DNA from: JBEULC01 sp045504435
Lineage (GTDB): Bacteria > Pseudomonadota > Alphaproteobacteria > WRAU01 > Hepatincolaceae
Length of the DNA: 64,000 nucleotides
NCBI GenBank assembly: GCA_045504435.1
Contig: JBEULC010000001.1
Span: 310,001 to 374,000 of the forward strand
Direction of reading: 5' to 3'
Under the pieces are notes generated by a model. The model searched no databases. It was not told the origin of the DNA and was given only the letters and a program-made list of their open reading frames with translations. Each line of letters opens with the position of its first letter. Position 1 is the first letter of the stretch. Position numbers and translations under genes: made by a program. This document shows positions 44,722 to 53,728 of the stretch, in pieces.

Positions 44722-44979
44722 TTATTTCCCATTTTTACGGGTATAGTTTTTAGTAATGCCTTTTGGATTAGCATTTTTTAGGTTGGCTTTACCTTTCAAA
44801 TAAGGTGAGACATTTTTGCTTGGTACTAAGTTTTGATAAAATTTATTTTTACTTAAATTAGCCCCTTCTTTAGCTATGTTGGCCTGAAGATTTTCTTTAT
44901 CATGGTTAGCATGTTGGGATTCAATAATAGGGTTATTTACACTATTATTAGTTTTACTATCATTTGAGCTATTATTCAT
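44722..44979 (-). CDS. small basic hypothetical protein
   Basis: An 85-residue ORF with ATG start and AAGGAGA immediately upstream on the minus strand, a good ribosome-binding site. The protein is Asn/Lys/Ser-rich, with a polar N-terminus (SNDSKTNNSVNN) and a basic C-terminus (PKGITKNYTRKNGK); it has no signal peptide or membrane segment and is probably disordered. I do not recognise a family. It lies between the YcgN-like gene and cysS. The strong RBS and lack of competing ORF support it as real. Confidence 0.6.
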   Translation of the reverse strand: MNNSSNDSKTNNSVNNPIIESQHANHDKENLQANIAKEGANLSKNKFYQNLVPSKNVSPYLKGKANLKNANPKGITKNYTRKNGK

Positions 44980-45060
44980 TGTCTTCTCCTTATACCATAT
45001 TACTTAACTAAGGTGTATAATATGCTAAGACTTTAAGAGATATAATAAGGAAAAATAAAC

Positions 45061-46563
45061 TTATCTTCTCTCCCAAGTACTACCATCTTTAGCATCTTTT
45101 AAGATTATACCCTTATTGTACAGCTGTTGTCTAATATGATCTGCTTTAGCATAATCATTTATTTTTCTTGCGAGATTTCTTTCTTGTAGTAATTGAGCTA
45201 TTTCTTCTTTATCAAATTCTTCTTCATTAAGTGACCTTACATTAGTTAACACATGCCATGCTTGGGGTTGTGCTTGCAAAATGCCTAATAATTTACTTTG
45301 TACTATAATTTGATTTATAGTTTGTTCCAGCTTGTTTGAGGCGCTGCAATTTTCAGATTGATTTAGTAAATCATTTAAAAAACTCATATCTTGGTGCAAG
45401 ATAGACAAGGCTTTGGGAGTATTTAAATCATCTAATAAAGCTGCTAAAAAATCATTTTTTACTATATTTTCCTGATTAAAAGTAAAATTAGGAACAAAGA
45501 TCCTATTAGAAACTTTTTGATATTGAATTATAGCTTTACCTAATAAGCTATAAAATTTATCTAAAACATTTTTAGCCTGGGCTAAAGTATTTTCCTTAAA
45601 GTTTAAAGGCTGTCTATAATGAGTCATTAACATAGCTAACCTTATAGTTTCACCATGGTGGGTTTTTAAGGTATCCTTTAATGTAAGAAAGTTTCCTAGA
45701 CTTTTTGACATTTTTTGCCCTTCTACCATTAAAAAACCATTATGCAGCCAGTAATTAGCAAATTTATCAGGAAAAATTGTAGCGCTGCTAATACTACTAG
45801 CTTGTTCTTTAAAGCAACAACAGATACTTTGAGCTCTTTCGTTTTCATGGTGAGGAAAAAGCAGATCAATCCCGCCACCATGAATATCAAAATTATCACC
45901 TAAATAATGTTTGGCCATAGCTGAGCATTCTATATGCCACCCTGGTCTCCCATATCCCCAAGGAGAGGGCCATCCTATTTCTCCTTCTAAAGAAGGCTTC
46001 CATAAAATAAAATCAGAAGAATATTGTTTATCCACATCTATTTCCACCCGCGCTCCGGGCAAAATATCTTCTTGCTTAAGGCCGCTTAATTTACCATAAT
46101 CCTTAAATTTATTTATCGCAAACATTACCTCTTGTTTTGCTAATTTGTTATTAGATAAATAAGCAAATCCTTTATCTAGTAAAATTTGGATTATATCTTG
46201 CATATCTTTAATATGTTCAGTAGCTTTAGGCTCAAAAGTAGGGGATAAAACATTTAAAAATGAAATATCCTGATGATAGCTAATAGTAGTATCATGGGTT
46301 AAGTTATTAATAGATATTTGACGTTCCATAGCACGTTGGATAATTTTATCATCAATATCTGTTATATTTCTTACATAGGTAACTTTAGGATAAATAGTTT
46401 GTAGCAAGCGATATAAAACATCAAAAACAATTATAGGGCGGGCATTACCTATATGAATATCATCATATACTGTAGGGCCACAAACGTACATTTTTATATG
46501 TTTAAGATCAAGTGGTTTAAATAACTCTTTAGTATTGGATAAGGAATTATGTAGATATAACAA
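45061..46563 (-). CDS. cysS: cysteinyl-tRNA synthetase
   Basis: Class I synthetase for tRNA-Cys. YVCGPTVYDDIHIGNAR carries the zinc-binding Cys and the HIGH-equivalent HIGN, then WHIECSAMA with a second zinc Cys, GGIDLLFPHHENERAQS, and KMSKSLGNF. The 500 residues are slightly longer than typical (about 460) owing to inserts in the C-terminal helical region. It follows gltX on the minus strand with a 54-bp gap. Confidence 0.97.
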   Translation of the reverse strand: MLYLHNSLSNTKELFKPLDLKHIKMYVCGPTVYDDIHIGNARPIIVFDVLYRLLQTIYPKVTYVRNITDIDDKIIQRAMERQISINNLTHDTTISYHQDISFLNVLSPTFEPKATEHIKDMQDIIQILLDKGFAYLSNNKLAKQEVMFAINKFKDYGKLSGLKQEDILPGARVEIDVDKQYSSDFILWKPSLEGEIGWPSPWGYGRPGWHIECSAMAKHYLGDNFDIHGGGIDLLFPHHENERAQSICCCFKEQASSISSATIFPDKFANYWLHNGFLMVEGQKMSKSLGNFLTLKDTLKTHHGETIRLAMLMTHYRQPLNFKENTLAQAKNVLDKFYSLLGKAIIQYQKVSNRIFVPNFTFNQENIVKNDFLAALLDDLNTPKALSILHQDMSFLNDLLNQSENCSASNKLEQTINQIIVQSKLLGILQAQPQAWHVLTNVRSLNEEEFDKEEIAQLLQERNLARKINDYAKADHIRQQLYNKGIILKDAKDGSTWERR

Positions 46564-46617
46564 TGTAATTTACCTAATTATATTAATGTGAGATTTTATG
46601 TATCTTAGTTTTAAGTA

Positions 46618-47979
46618 TTATGAACATGCTTGTTCTAAGCGTTGTTTAATTTTCTCTGGACCAATTAAAAGAATTAAAAATTTTAATTCTGGACCATCAT
46701 CATTCCCACTAATAGCTTTTCTTAAGGGCTTAAATAATTCTTTACCTTTTAGAGGAGTTTGTAGTTTAATTTTGTCTACCCATATATTCCAGGTGTTTTC
46801 ATCCCAAGGATTGTGAGGAAAGGTTTGCAAAGCAATATGGAGCAAATTGGAATTAATCTCAGCATTAGTACTTAAAGAAGCTAGTTTACTTAAATCACCA
46901 TAACAAGCTATGTACCAATCTTTAATATCTGCAAATTTAGTAATATTATTTTTAATAAGTTGCCAGAACTTTTCATTTATATCTAATTTTAATAAAGATT
47001 TTGCTTTGTTTTGAATATCATCAAAAGGCAATCCTTGTAACAAATGGAGATTAATCTTAAGTAATTTACCTTCATCAAATTTAGTGGTAGCGGTATTATA
47101 GTTACTTAAAAGAAAATCCTGGGAAATTTCCTCCAGATTTTGATAAATTTTGTTTCTTTCCCCTAATCCTACACTAAATAAATAATTAGCAATAGCAAGG
47201 GGTATCATTCCTTGTTGCCTTAAACTTCTTAAAGATAAAGAGCCATCTCTTTTAGAAAAACCTTCCCCATCACTGCTGGTAATTAAGGGTAGATGTGCAA
47301 ATACCGGTAAGGCGGCTTTTAAAAATTTAAACATTTGAATTTGAATAGCGGTATTAACAACATGATCTTCACCACGAATAATATGAGTAATTTGTTTTTC
47401 CACGTCATCAATCACTGAGGTAAGGATATATAAAAAGCTACCATCTTCTCTTACAACAATAGGATCACTAATATTTTCTCCCTTAAAGGAGATTTCACCT
47501 TTGATCAGATCCTGCCATTTAATTTCAGTATGTTCTAGTTTTAAACGAAAGTAAGGTCTTCGTCCCTCTTTTTCATAGTCCAATTTTTGCTTAGCAGTTA
47601 TATTAAGCATGCTTCTATCATAAATTGGAGGGTGCCCTTTAGCTAATTGTAACTTTCTTTTATATTCTAACTCTTCGTTACTTTCGTAACATGCATAAAC
47701 CCGTTGATTAGCTTTTAAATTTTCTAAAAATTGATTATAAACATCTAGGCGGTCTGATTGCTTAAATTCTTCTTGCCATTTAATCCCTAACCAAGCCAGA
47801 TCTTCCTTAACTCCTTCGATATATTCAGGCTTTACTCTTTTAAAATCAGTATCATCAATACGTAAAAGATAAGCACCTTTTAAGCTTAAAGCTAACAGAT
47901 AATTTAGTACTGCCATGCGAGCATTACCTAGATGAAGATAGCCAGTAGGAGAAGGTGCAAATCTTACTTTAATTGTCAT
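46618..47979 (-). CDS. gltX: glutamyl-tRNA synthetase
   Basis: Class I enzyme charging tRNA-Glu. SPTGYLHLGNAR is the HIGH motif and GFSKRDGSLSL the KMSKS-equivalent; IIRGEDHVVNTAIQIQMF is the conserved middle segment. The 453 residues are full-length. Many alphaproteobacteria have two gltX paralogues, one acting on tRNA-Gln with the amidotransferase; which one this is cannot be judged from one copy. Confidence 0.96.
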   Translation of the reverse strand: MTIKVRFAPSPTGYLHLGNARMAVLNYLLALSLKGAYLLRIDDTDFKRVKPEYIEGVKEDLAWLGIKWQEEFKQSDRLDVYNQFLENLKANQRVYACYESNEELEYKRKLQLAKGHPPIYDRSMLNITAKQKLDYEKEGRRPYFRLKLEHTEIKWQDLIKGEISFKGENISDPIVVREDGSFLYILTSVIDDVEKQITHIIRGEDHVVNTAIQIQMFKFLKAALPVFAHLPLITSSDGEGFSKRDGSLSLRSLRQQGMIPLAIANYLFSVGLGERNKIYQNLEEISQDFLLSNYNTATTKFDEGKLLKINLHLLQGLPFDDIQNKAKSLLKLDINEKFWQLIKNNITKFADIKDWYIACYGDLSKLASLSTNAEINSNLLHIALQTFPHNPWDENTWNIWVDKIKLQTPLKGKELFKPLRKAISGNDDGPELKFLILLIGPEKIKQRLEQACS

Positions 47980-48030
47980 ATTTTATAATCCACAAATTTG
48001 GTTAATCATTAGTCTTTATTATGCCTTATA

Positions 48031-49833
48031 TTAAGGCTTTTTAACCTTAAGGGTATTATTTATTTTAAAATCATTAGTTAAAGCATATTGAAATTCTCTA
48101 CCTAACGCTCTAGGACTAACCTTTATTCCCACGGCTGCTTGTGCTCTTTTGTAATGACTATTCTTAATTAACTTGATTACCTTATCTACTTTAGCTTTAT
48201 CAAATTGTTGATATAATTCTGCCAATGGCTGATTAGCTTCTATGAGGCCATAAAGAATAGTATCCAAAATATCATATTCCATTAATGATTCAGCATCAAC
48301 TTGATTAGGATGTAATTCAGCTGAGGGAGCTCTGCTAATTGCTCTCTCAGGAATAACATTAAGTTTAGGTAAAAGGCTACCTGCTGGAATATTAGAATTT
48401 CTCCATTTACTTAATGCATAAACATTTCTTTTATAAAGATCTTTAATAACATTAAACGCTCCGCAGGTGTCACCATACAAGGTGGCATAGCCTGTAGAGT
48501 TTTCCGATTTATTGGCGGTAGTTAAAACCATTAGCTCAGAATTAACATTAGCAAAAGCCATAAGAATTTGCCCACGAATCCTTGCCTGAAGGTTTTCTAA
48601 AACGTTGTTACCTTCATTAACCTGATTAGGTTTATTAATAGGTTCCAGATAAATTTTTAAGCTTTCTTTATAAGCATTAAATGCATTATCAATTGGCACT
48701 TCATGGATAAGTATGCCCAAGGAGACTTGAATCTCTTTTACAATATCCTTACTTAAATCAGAAGTATATATAGAAGGCATAGAGATTCCCATTACATTTT
48801 CTGGTCCTAATGTATCAGCTACTAAAGTGGCGGTTAAGGTACTATCTATACCCCCTGAAATACCTAGTAATACCCCTTTAAAATCATTACCTTTAATAAA
48901 ATCTCTAGTGCCTACCATTAAAGCAGTATAAATTAAATCCTCTGTAAGACGCCCAGTGAAAGGTTTATGGTTAGCTGGTTTAATTATTGTAATTGCTTTG
49001 CCTGCAAATTCTAAGGAACAATAATCTTCGTGGCAAAATCCTAAATAATAGGGGGTCTTAAGATTATCATTATTATTTTGATAGATAAAAGAGGAGCCAT
49101 CAAATACTACTTCATCTTGACCTCCTACTAAATTTATGTAAATTAACGGAATATTAGAAGATAAAAAGTTTTTAACTACCTTAAGCCTATTTTCATTTTT
49201 ATTGATTTTATGATCAATTTCAAAAGGAGAGGCATTAATGCTAATTAAAAGATCAGGATTTTCAGCCATAATCTCTTTACATTTATCTAAATGCCACATA
49301 TCTTCGCAAATAAAAATTCCAACTTTATAATTTTTAACCTTAATAATATTATTAGTAGGATATTTTTCATTTGCTGCGGTAAAATAACGATGTTCATTAA
49401 AAACCCCATAATAGGGTAACTTAGATTTATAAATTATATCTTGTACTTTACCTGATGTAATTACTAAAACAGCATTAAAGATAAGATTATCTTTAAAATA
49501 AGGCGTGCCTAAAAGCAATGTAGCATTACTATTTTGGGTAATAGAAGAAATTTGGTTAATTGCTTCATTAATTAATTGATGAAAATCCTTAGAGTATAGA
49601 TCATCTTGGGGCGAGTAGCCACTAAGAGCTAATTCTGGAGTTAAAACTAAATCTTGATGAGAATTTTCTTGATAAAAATTAATAATTTTATCTAGATTAT
49701 ATTGAATATTTCCTACTTTGGCTTGCATTTGAAAAACTGCTAATCGTATATTTTTAGATCCTCTAGCTTGGGATTTAGCATTAATATTATAAGGGTAATC
49801 ATTAGGTTTACTAAGATTGAATGTATTGGGCAT
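48031..49833 (-). CDS. nadE: glutamine-dependent NAD+ synthetase
   Basis: Final step of NAD synthesis, with its own glutaminase. The N-terminal nitrilase-type amidase (about residues 28-285) shows LTPELALSGYSPQDD, the catalytic lysine in YKSKLPYYGVFNEHRYF and the cysteine in FICEDMWH. The C-terminal synthetase (about 300-590) has the PP-loop LLGISGGIDSTLTATL and the TTANKSENSTGYATLYGD segment. The 600 residues suit the two-domain form. It lies next to pncB, so the two steps of nicotinate salvage around NAD are close together. Confidence 0.96.
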   Translation of the reverse strand: MPNTFNLSKPNDYPYNINAKSQARGSKNIRLAVFQMQAKVGNIQYNLDKIINFYQENSHQDLVLTPELALSGYSPQDDLYSKDFHQLINEAINQISSITQNSNATLLLGTPYFKDNLIFNAVLVITSGKVQDIIYKSKLPYYGVFNEHRYFTAANEKYPTNNIIKVKNYKVGIFICEDMWHLDKCKEIMAENPDLLISINASPFEIDHKINKNENRLKVVKNFLSSNIPLIYINLVGGQDEVVFDGSSFIYQNNNDNLKTPYYLGFCHEDYCSLEFAGKAITIIKPANHKPFTGRLTEDLIYTALMVGTRDFIKGNDFKGVLLGISGGIDSTLTATLVADTLGPENVMGISMPSIYTSDLSKDIVKEIQVSLGILIHEVPIDNAFNAYKESLKIYLEPINKPNQVNEGNNVLENLQARIRGQILMAFANVNSELMVLTTANKSENSTGYATLYGDTCGAFNVIKDLYKRNVYALSKWRNSNIPAGSLLPKLNVIPERAISRAPSAELHPNQVDAESLMEYDILDTILYGLIEANQPLAELYQQFDKAKVDKVIKLIKNSHYKRAQAAVGIKVSPRALGREFQYALTNDFKINNTLKVKKP

Positions 49834-49944
49834 AATAACTTATATCCTGTTTTTGGCTTCCATTTAAAAATCCCAGTAGAGAATTTTTTTTGTAATTTTT
49901 GGTTTAGCTATACTAAGATCGTTTAAGCACTAGATTGAATCTGA

Positions 49945-49978
49945 TTAATATTTAATATAAGAATATATTAAATATTAA
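49945..49978. repeat. perfect inverted repeat, 15-bp arms, plus a third arm copy
   Basis: Arms TTAATATTTAATATA (49945-49959) and TATATTAAATATTAA (49964-49978) with a 4-nt loop, between pncB and nadE (both minus strand). The 14-mer AATATTTAATATAA of the left arm recurs at 49992-50005. It could form a hairpin in the pncB-nadE transcript or be a protein-binding site upstream of nadE. Confidence 0.55.
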
Positions 49979-50029
49979 ATTACATGAATGCAATATTTAA
50001 TATAATATAAGGTTTGTTTAAATAACGGA

Positions 50030-51172
50030 CTAATTTATAATTTGAGATCTCCATTTTTTAATTAGGAATTCACGACCTTTTTTTACTAAAAGTTTACCAT
50101 TATAAGAAATAATATCCGCAGTTGCATATGTATCCGACCATTTTTCAGGAATAAAAGAGCCAGTACCAATTACATTAATAGGAGCTTTTACTTTAGACAT
50201 AAGATTACATTTTTTTAGATTAAAACCACTTGAGGCTGTGATTTTAACATTGGTAAAACCATTTTTATCTAAACATTCTCTGAGATAAAATAAAGCAGCA
50301 GCTGAAACTCCTGGGCCAATTAAAGAGTTAATCTCTGCTTTATCTTGATAACCATGAAAAATATCTTCTACATATTTTTCTACCACAGTATGAGAAGAAT
50401 CATAATCTAAGCCTTCTAAAAATCTACCACCATGGGTATCTAACCTAATTGAAAGGTTGCCTGCAAAAGCAAAATCCTTAAAATAATTGCACACTTCTAA
50501 AGTATCAGTAATTTCTTTACCAAAATAATCAACTAAAACTGTCATTTTTATTGGCTTAAAGGTATCATAATAAAGCTGCGCTGCCTTTAATGTAGAGCCT
50601 GCATAACCCACTAAAGAATGGGGCATGGTGCCGATCGCATGAGGAGCGTTAAATAATTTACTAGAAGCTTTAGTGGAGCAACCTATAAAGCCGCAATTAC
50701 CTTCTTTTTGTGCTAATGTTGAACCAACAGCTACTCCGTATTCCAAGAAAAATACCATATCAGGATTACAACAGTGGCGAGCCACCATGGAAATAAACTC
50801 CACCTTAGGCAAAGTGCGCGACATTATATAAGCATGCCATGCACAAATACAAGTGGGCCCAACCTTTTGGAGTAATAAGGTTTCTAATTCTGATAAAAAA
50901 GAAAAATAACCTTCAACGAAAAACAAGGGAGCACCTGCTCCTACTAATTCTCCTTCATTAAAATTTTCATAAATTCTAATTGGGCTTTTATAAGTAAGCG
51001 CCATCTCTTTAAGCCAATTAATAGCTAAAGCACAGGCATATATGGAAGGTTTTCTTAAAAAAATCGCGTATACTACCTTAATATCACCATGTTTTTGCGC
51101 AATTTTTTTAGTAGAAGAAAAGTACACATCGGTGTTATTTTGGATATAGTTTTTTTTACTAGTGTCGGTCAT
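50030..51172 (-). CDS. pncB: nicotinate phosphoribosyltransferase
   Basis: Converts nicotinate and PRPP to nicotinate mononucleotide (NAD salvage). The 380 residues have the NAPRTase fold with IRIYENFNEGELVGAGAPLF, the conserved GTMPHSLVGYAG motif that binds phosphate, then RLDTHGG and the late KITASSGF segment. It is shorter than E. coli PncB and resembles the compact type found in archaea and some bacteria. Its start overlaps the end of the DAHP synthase gene by 14 bp, so the two are translationally coupled; nadE follows downstream. Confidence 0.88.
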   Translation of the reverse strand: MTDTSKKNYIQNNTDVYFSSTKKIAQKHGDIKVVYAIFLRKPSIYACALAINWLKEMALTYKSPIRIYENFNEGELVGAGAPLFFVEGYFSFLSELETLLLQKVGPTCICAWHAYIMSRTLPKVEFISMVARHCCNPDMVFFLEYGVAVGSTLAQKEGNCGFIGCSTKASSKLFNAPHAIGTMPHSLVGYAGSTLKAAQLYYDTFKPIKMTVLVDYFGKEITDTLEVCNYFKDFAFAGNLSIRLDTHGGRFLEGLDYDSSHTVVEKYVEDIFHGYQDKAEINSLIGPGVSAAALFYLRECLDKNGFTNVKITASSGFNLKKCNLMSKVKAPINVIGTGSFIPEKWSDTYATADIISYNGKLLVKKGREFLIKKWRSQIIN

Positions 51173-52370
51173 TTGGGTAATTATTCAATGTTAATAAATT
51201 GTTTATAAGGTTAGCTATTTCTAAACTTTGGTCATAATTTAATCGGGGATCACAGCGGCTTAGGTAATTAAGTTGCAATGAAGCCGCATCATCTAGAGGA
51301 TTTGCAAGGCATTCAGTAACGTTTTGATAAGTAGCTTCTAAATGGATTCCACCAAAATACTCTTGATTTTTATGGATAATTTGATTAAAATCCTCAATTT
51401 CTTTGATTATACTCTTCATTGCCCGGGTTTTGTAATTATTATGCGCGATAAAGGTGTTACCATGCATAGGGTCACACATCCAAATCACCTTTAAGCTATG
51501 ATATTTAACTGTTTTTACTAATGCTTCCAAATGCTTAATATAATCAACTCCCATTCGGCTAATTAAAATTATTTTCCCCCGCTCATTTAAAGGATTAATT
51601 AAAGTGATTAGTTGGATCAGCTCTTTATCCGTTATTTTAGAACTTATTTTTACTCCAATTGGATTAGCTATTTCTTTAACATATGCTAAATGAGGCCCAT
51701 CGAGTTGACGAGTTCTTTCCCCTACCCATAACATGTGGGCTGAACTATTATAAGTAGCTGCTTTGAGGGGGTAGTCAGAAATTTTCCTCGTTAAACCTTT
51801 TTCATAATAAAGGTTTAAACACTCATGAGAGGTGAAAACCTCTTTATAAGTTGTGTTCATCAATTCTAGGGTTTTTTGAGAGTGATCATAGGCACTTAAA
51901 AGTCGGTTAGGAGAAATATTTCTTGATGTTAAAGTGCTAGCAAAATCATTAAACATATCGCCTTTATAAGTGGGCATTTCCACACCATTAATTTGCTCAA
52001 AATGTAAGCTTCTTGGTTTTGAATATTGGCCAGCAATACGACCAATGGTAATGATCTTTTTCCCTGATTTACTTAAAATTAATTTAAAATTGTTAATAAG
52101 GTCAAGACGGCTTTGGACATCTTCAAGATTAGCTTGATCAAATGTTTCAGCGCATTCCCCTATTTGTAAAATAAAAGAGTTATTTGCTTGTAAATTTCCT
52201 AATTGCTGTTTAATTTCTTGGACTTCTTTAAATTTAATTAAAGGAGCCCTGTCTAATAAAATATCCTTAATATTTTCTAAATTTTCTATATCCTTTGGCT
52301 GATAATACGGGGATTGGATCACCGCGTTACAGCTCACACTCCTTCTTGAATATTTAAAGTTATTAAGCAT
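51159..52370 (-). CDS. 3-deoxy-7-phosphoheptulonate synthase, class II (plant type)
   Basis: First enzyme of the shikimate pathway, condensing phosphoenolpyruvate and erythrose 4-phosphate. The class II signatures are clear: LQIGECAETF, IGRIAGQYSKPRS, INGVEMPTYKGDMFND, SAHMLWVGERTRQLDGPH, LISRMGVDYI, WMCDPMHGNT and RCDPRLNYDQSLE. At 403 residues it is shorter than typical class II enzymes (about 450), mainly at the N-terminus, suggesting loss of the N-terminal regulatory segment and perhaps of feedback control. It overlaps pncB by 14 bp. Confidence 0.95.
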   Translation of the reverse strand: MLNNFKYSRRSVSCNAVIQSPYYQPKDIENLENIKDILLDRAPLIKFKEVQEIKQQLGNLQANNSFILQIGECAETFDQANLEDVQSRLDLINNFKLILSKSGKKIITIGRIAGQYSKPRSLHFEQINGVEMPTYKGDMFNDFASTLTSRNISPNRLLSAYDHSQKTLELMNTTYKEVFTSHECLNLYYEKGLTRKISDYPLKAATYNSSAHMLWVGERTRQLDGPHLAYVKEIANPIGVKISSKITDKELIQLITLINPLNERGKIILISRMGVDYIKHLEALVKTVKYHSLKVIWMCDPMHGNTFIAHNNYKTRAMKSIIKEIEDFNQIIHKNQEYFGGIHLEATYQNVTECLANPLDDAASLQLNYLSRCDPRLNYDQSLEIANLINNLLTLNNYPNDRH

Positions 52371-52420
52371 TTAATTATGTGAATGTTAAAATAGTTTTAA
52401 TTGCAATTAAAATTTTAAAA

Positions 52421-53374
52421 TTATAGCTCATCTTCATTTTTATCTTTAGGTAAATATCTAAGACAGGTAGTTATAATATAATCAATATCAAAAATCTTAA
52501 TTGGTAAATCCTTTAAAGACAAAGCATTGGCAGATGATTTTTTTTGTAATTGGATAAATTGAAAATAATTACTATGAAAAGATTGTAGTTTTATACGTAA
52601 AGGTACCCTTAATAATCTGATTAAAAAAATTGGTAAATGTAATCTGATTTTTTGTACACCTATTAGTTCACTAATTTTTTTATTAAGTACGCCAAGCGTA
52701 GCAGTAGCTTCAGCAAGCTCAAATTCTTGTTGTTCATATTCTTTAGTAGAGCAATAATCCGTAATTATCAAAATTAAGGCCGTAATTAAAGTATCTCTTT
52801 GTAAAAAAGCCACAGGAAAATCTTTATTTTTAAAGCGAGGGAAAACCCTAACTTTAGTAATTAAAGTATTAATATCATTAATTAAAGAGTCAGCATTACT
52901 AGCAACAGGAGCTATACTAATTAAACGATAGTTAATTAACGTGTGTTTAATTAGTTCATTAATATGATTAATAGTTTTATAAAAGAAAGAAAAAATATTT
53001 TTGTTAATTAATGGGCTGATATGTATATAAAGTTGCTGCGGCTTAACCTTTTTAAGCATATTTTTACTAAAATTTAATTTGTGATTAAACCTCTTATTTA
53101 GATTAGCAGGTGTAGGACATAAGGTTAAGTTTATGATAATATCGGCTTCTTCTAAAGCGGTTGAGGAATTAGGATTTTGAAAATCAATTACCGTGATTTT
53201 ATTTAAGGTATCTTTAAACGCTGGATCTGTAAGATCTTGGGAATCATCGGTAACTAAAACTACACTCGCCCCTTGAGATGCTAAGGCTTTAGGTAAATTT
53301 GATCCTAATGCCTTATTACTACCTAAAATACATATATTTATCTTGGCTAAATTTTTTATTTGGAATAAATTCAT
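52421..53374 (-). CDS. NAD(P)-binding epimerase-like protein (NDUFA9-type)
   Basis: A 317-residue atypical short-chain dehydrogenase. A Rossmann start is seen in ICILGSNKALGSNLPKALASQGASVVLVTDD, which lacks the exact GxxGxxG pattern, followed by DIIINLTLCPTP. The remainder (KVRVFPRFKNKDFPVAFLQRDTL, then LLRVPLRIK) resembles complex I NDUFA9-like proteins of alphaproteobacteria, which bind NADPH without known catalysis. The degenerate glycine motif and low similarity make this divergent. It lies divergent from the tRNA-Leu and 50 bp upstream of the DAHP synthase gene. Confidence 0.6.
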   Translation of the reverse strand: MNLFQIKNLAKINICILGSNKALGSNLPKALASQGASVVLVTDDSQDLTDPAFKDTLNKITVIDFQNPNSSTALEEADIIINLTLCPTPANLNKRFNHKLNFSKNMLKKVKPQQLYIHISPLINKNIFSFFYKTINHINELIKHTLINYRLISIAPVASNADSLINDINTLITKVRVFPRFKNKDFPVAFLQRDTLITALILIITDYCSTKEYEQQEFELAEATATLGVLNKKISELIGVQKIRLHLPIFLIRLLRVPLRIKLQSFHSNYFQFIQLQKKSSANALSLKDLPIKIFDIDYIITTCLRYLPKDKNEDEL

Positions 53375-53467
53375 TTTAATTTAAGGAATTGGGGTTTAAG
53401 TATTGTGCTATATGGTAATTATGCTAATATAAATTATAATTGAACCTTTTTAAAAAGGCTACGTGAA

Positions 53468-53491
53468 TTTCTTATAAATCATTATAAGAAA
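53468..53491. repeat. inverted repeat upstream of tRNA-Leu
   Basis: Perfect 10-bp inverted repeat with a 4-nt loop: TTTCTTATAA (53468-53477) and TTATAAGAAA (53482-53491), located about 70 bp before tRNA-Leu in the divergent gap. A shorter palindrome, CCTTTTTAAAAAGG, lies just before it. Their role is unknown. Confidence 0.4.
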
Positions 53492-53559
53492 CAAAAGATT
53501 AAATAGCTAGTTGTTATTTTTAGCAGATAAGTATATTTAATTTAAAAGTTTAGGCAAAT

Positions 53560-53647
53560 GCCCATATGGTGGAATTGGTAGACACGCAGGTTTCAGGTAT
53601 CTGTGATTTTATAATCATTGGAAGTTCGAGTCTTCTTATGGGCACCA
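53560..53647 (+). tRNA. tRNA-Leu (anticodon CAG)
   Basis: Class II tRNA of 88 nt including an encoded CCA. Acceptor GCCCATA (53560-53566) pairs with TATGGGC (53637-53643), discriminator A, CCA at 53645-53647. The D-arm carries GGTGGAATTGGTAGAC. Anticodon stem CAGGT/ATCTG encloses loop TTCAGGT with anticodon CAG at 53594-53596. A long variable arm (TGATTTTATAATCA) follows, then a T-arm with TTCGAGT. It reads CUG codons, which are rare in AT-rich genes. Confidence 0.97.
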
Positions 53648-53728
53648 ATTTAAAATAGATTAAATAATTGCAATATTCGTTTCCCTATTTATTAAAAATA
53701 TAAGCTATTATAAAAAGGTTATCTTTGC

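Noticed and set aside
48023..48037. GCCTTA-TAT-TAAGGC palindrome at the nadE stop codon as terminator
   Set aside because: Short 6-bp stem with no following U-run on the minus strand, and it overlaps the stop codon.
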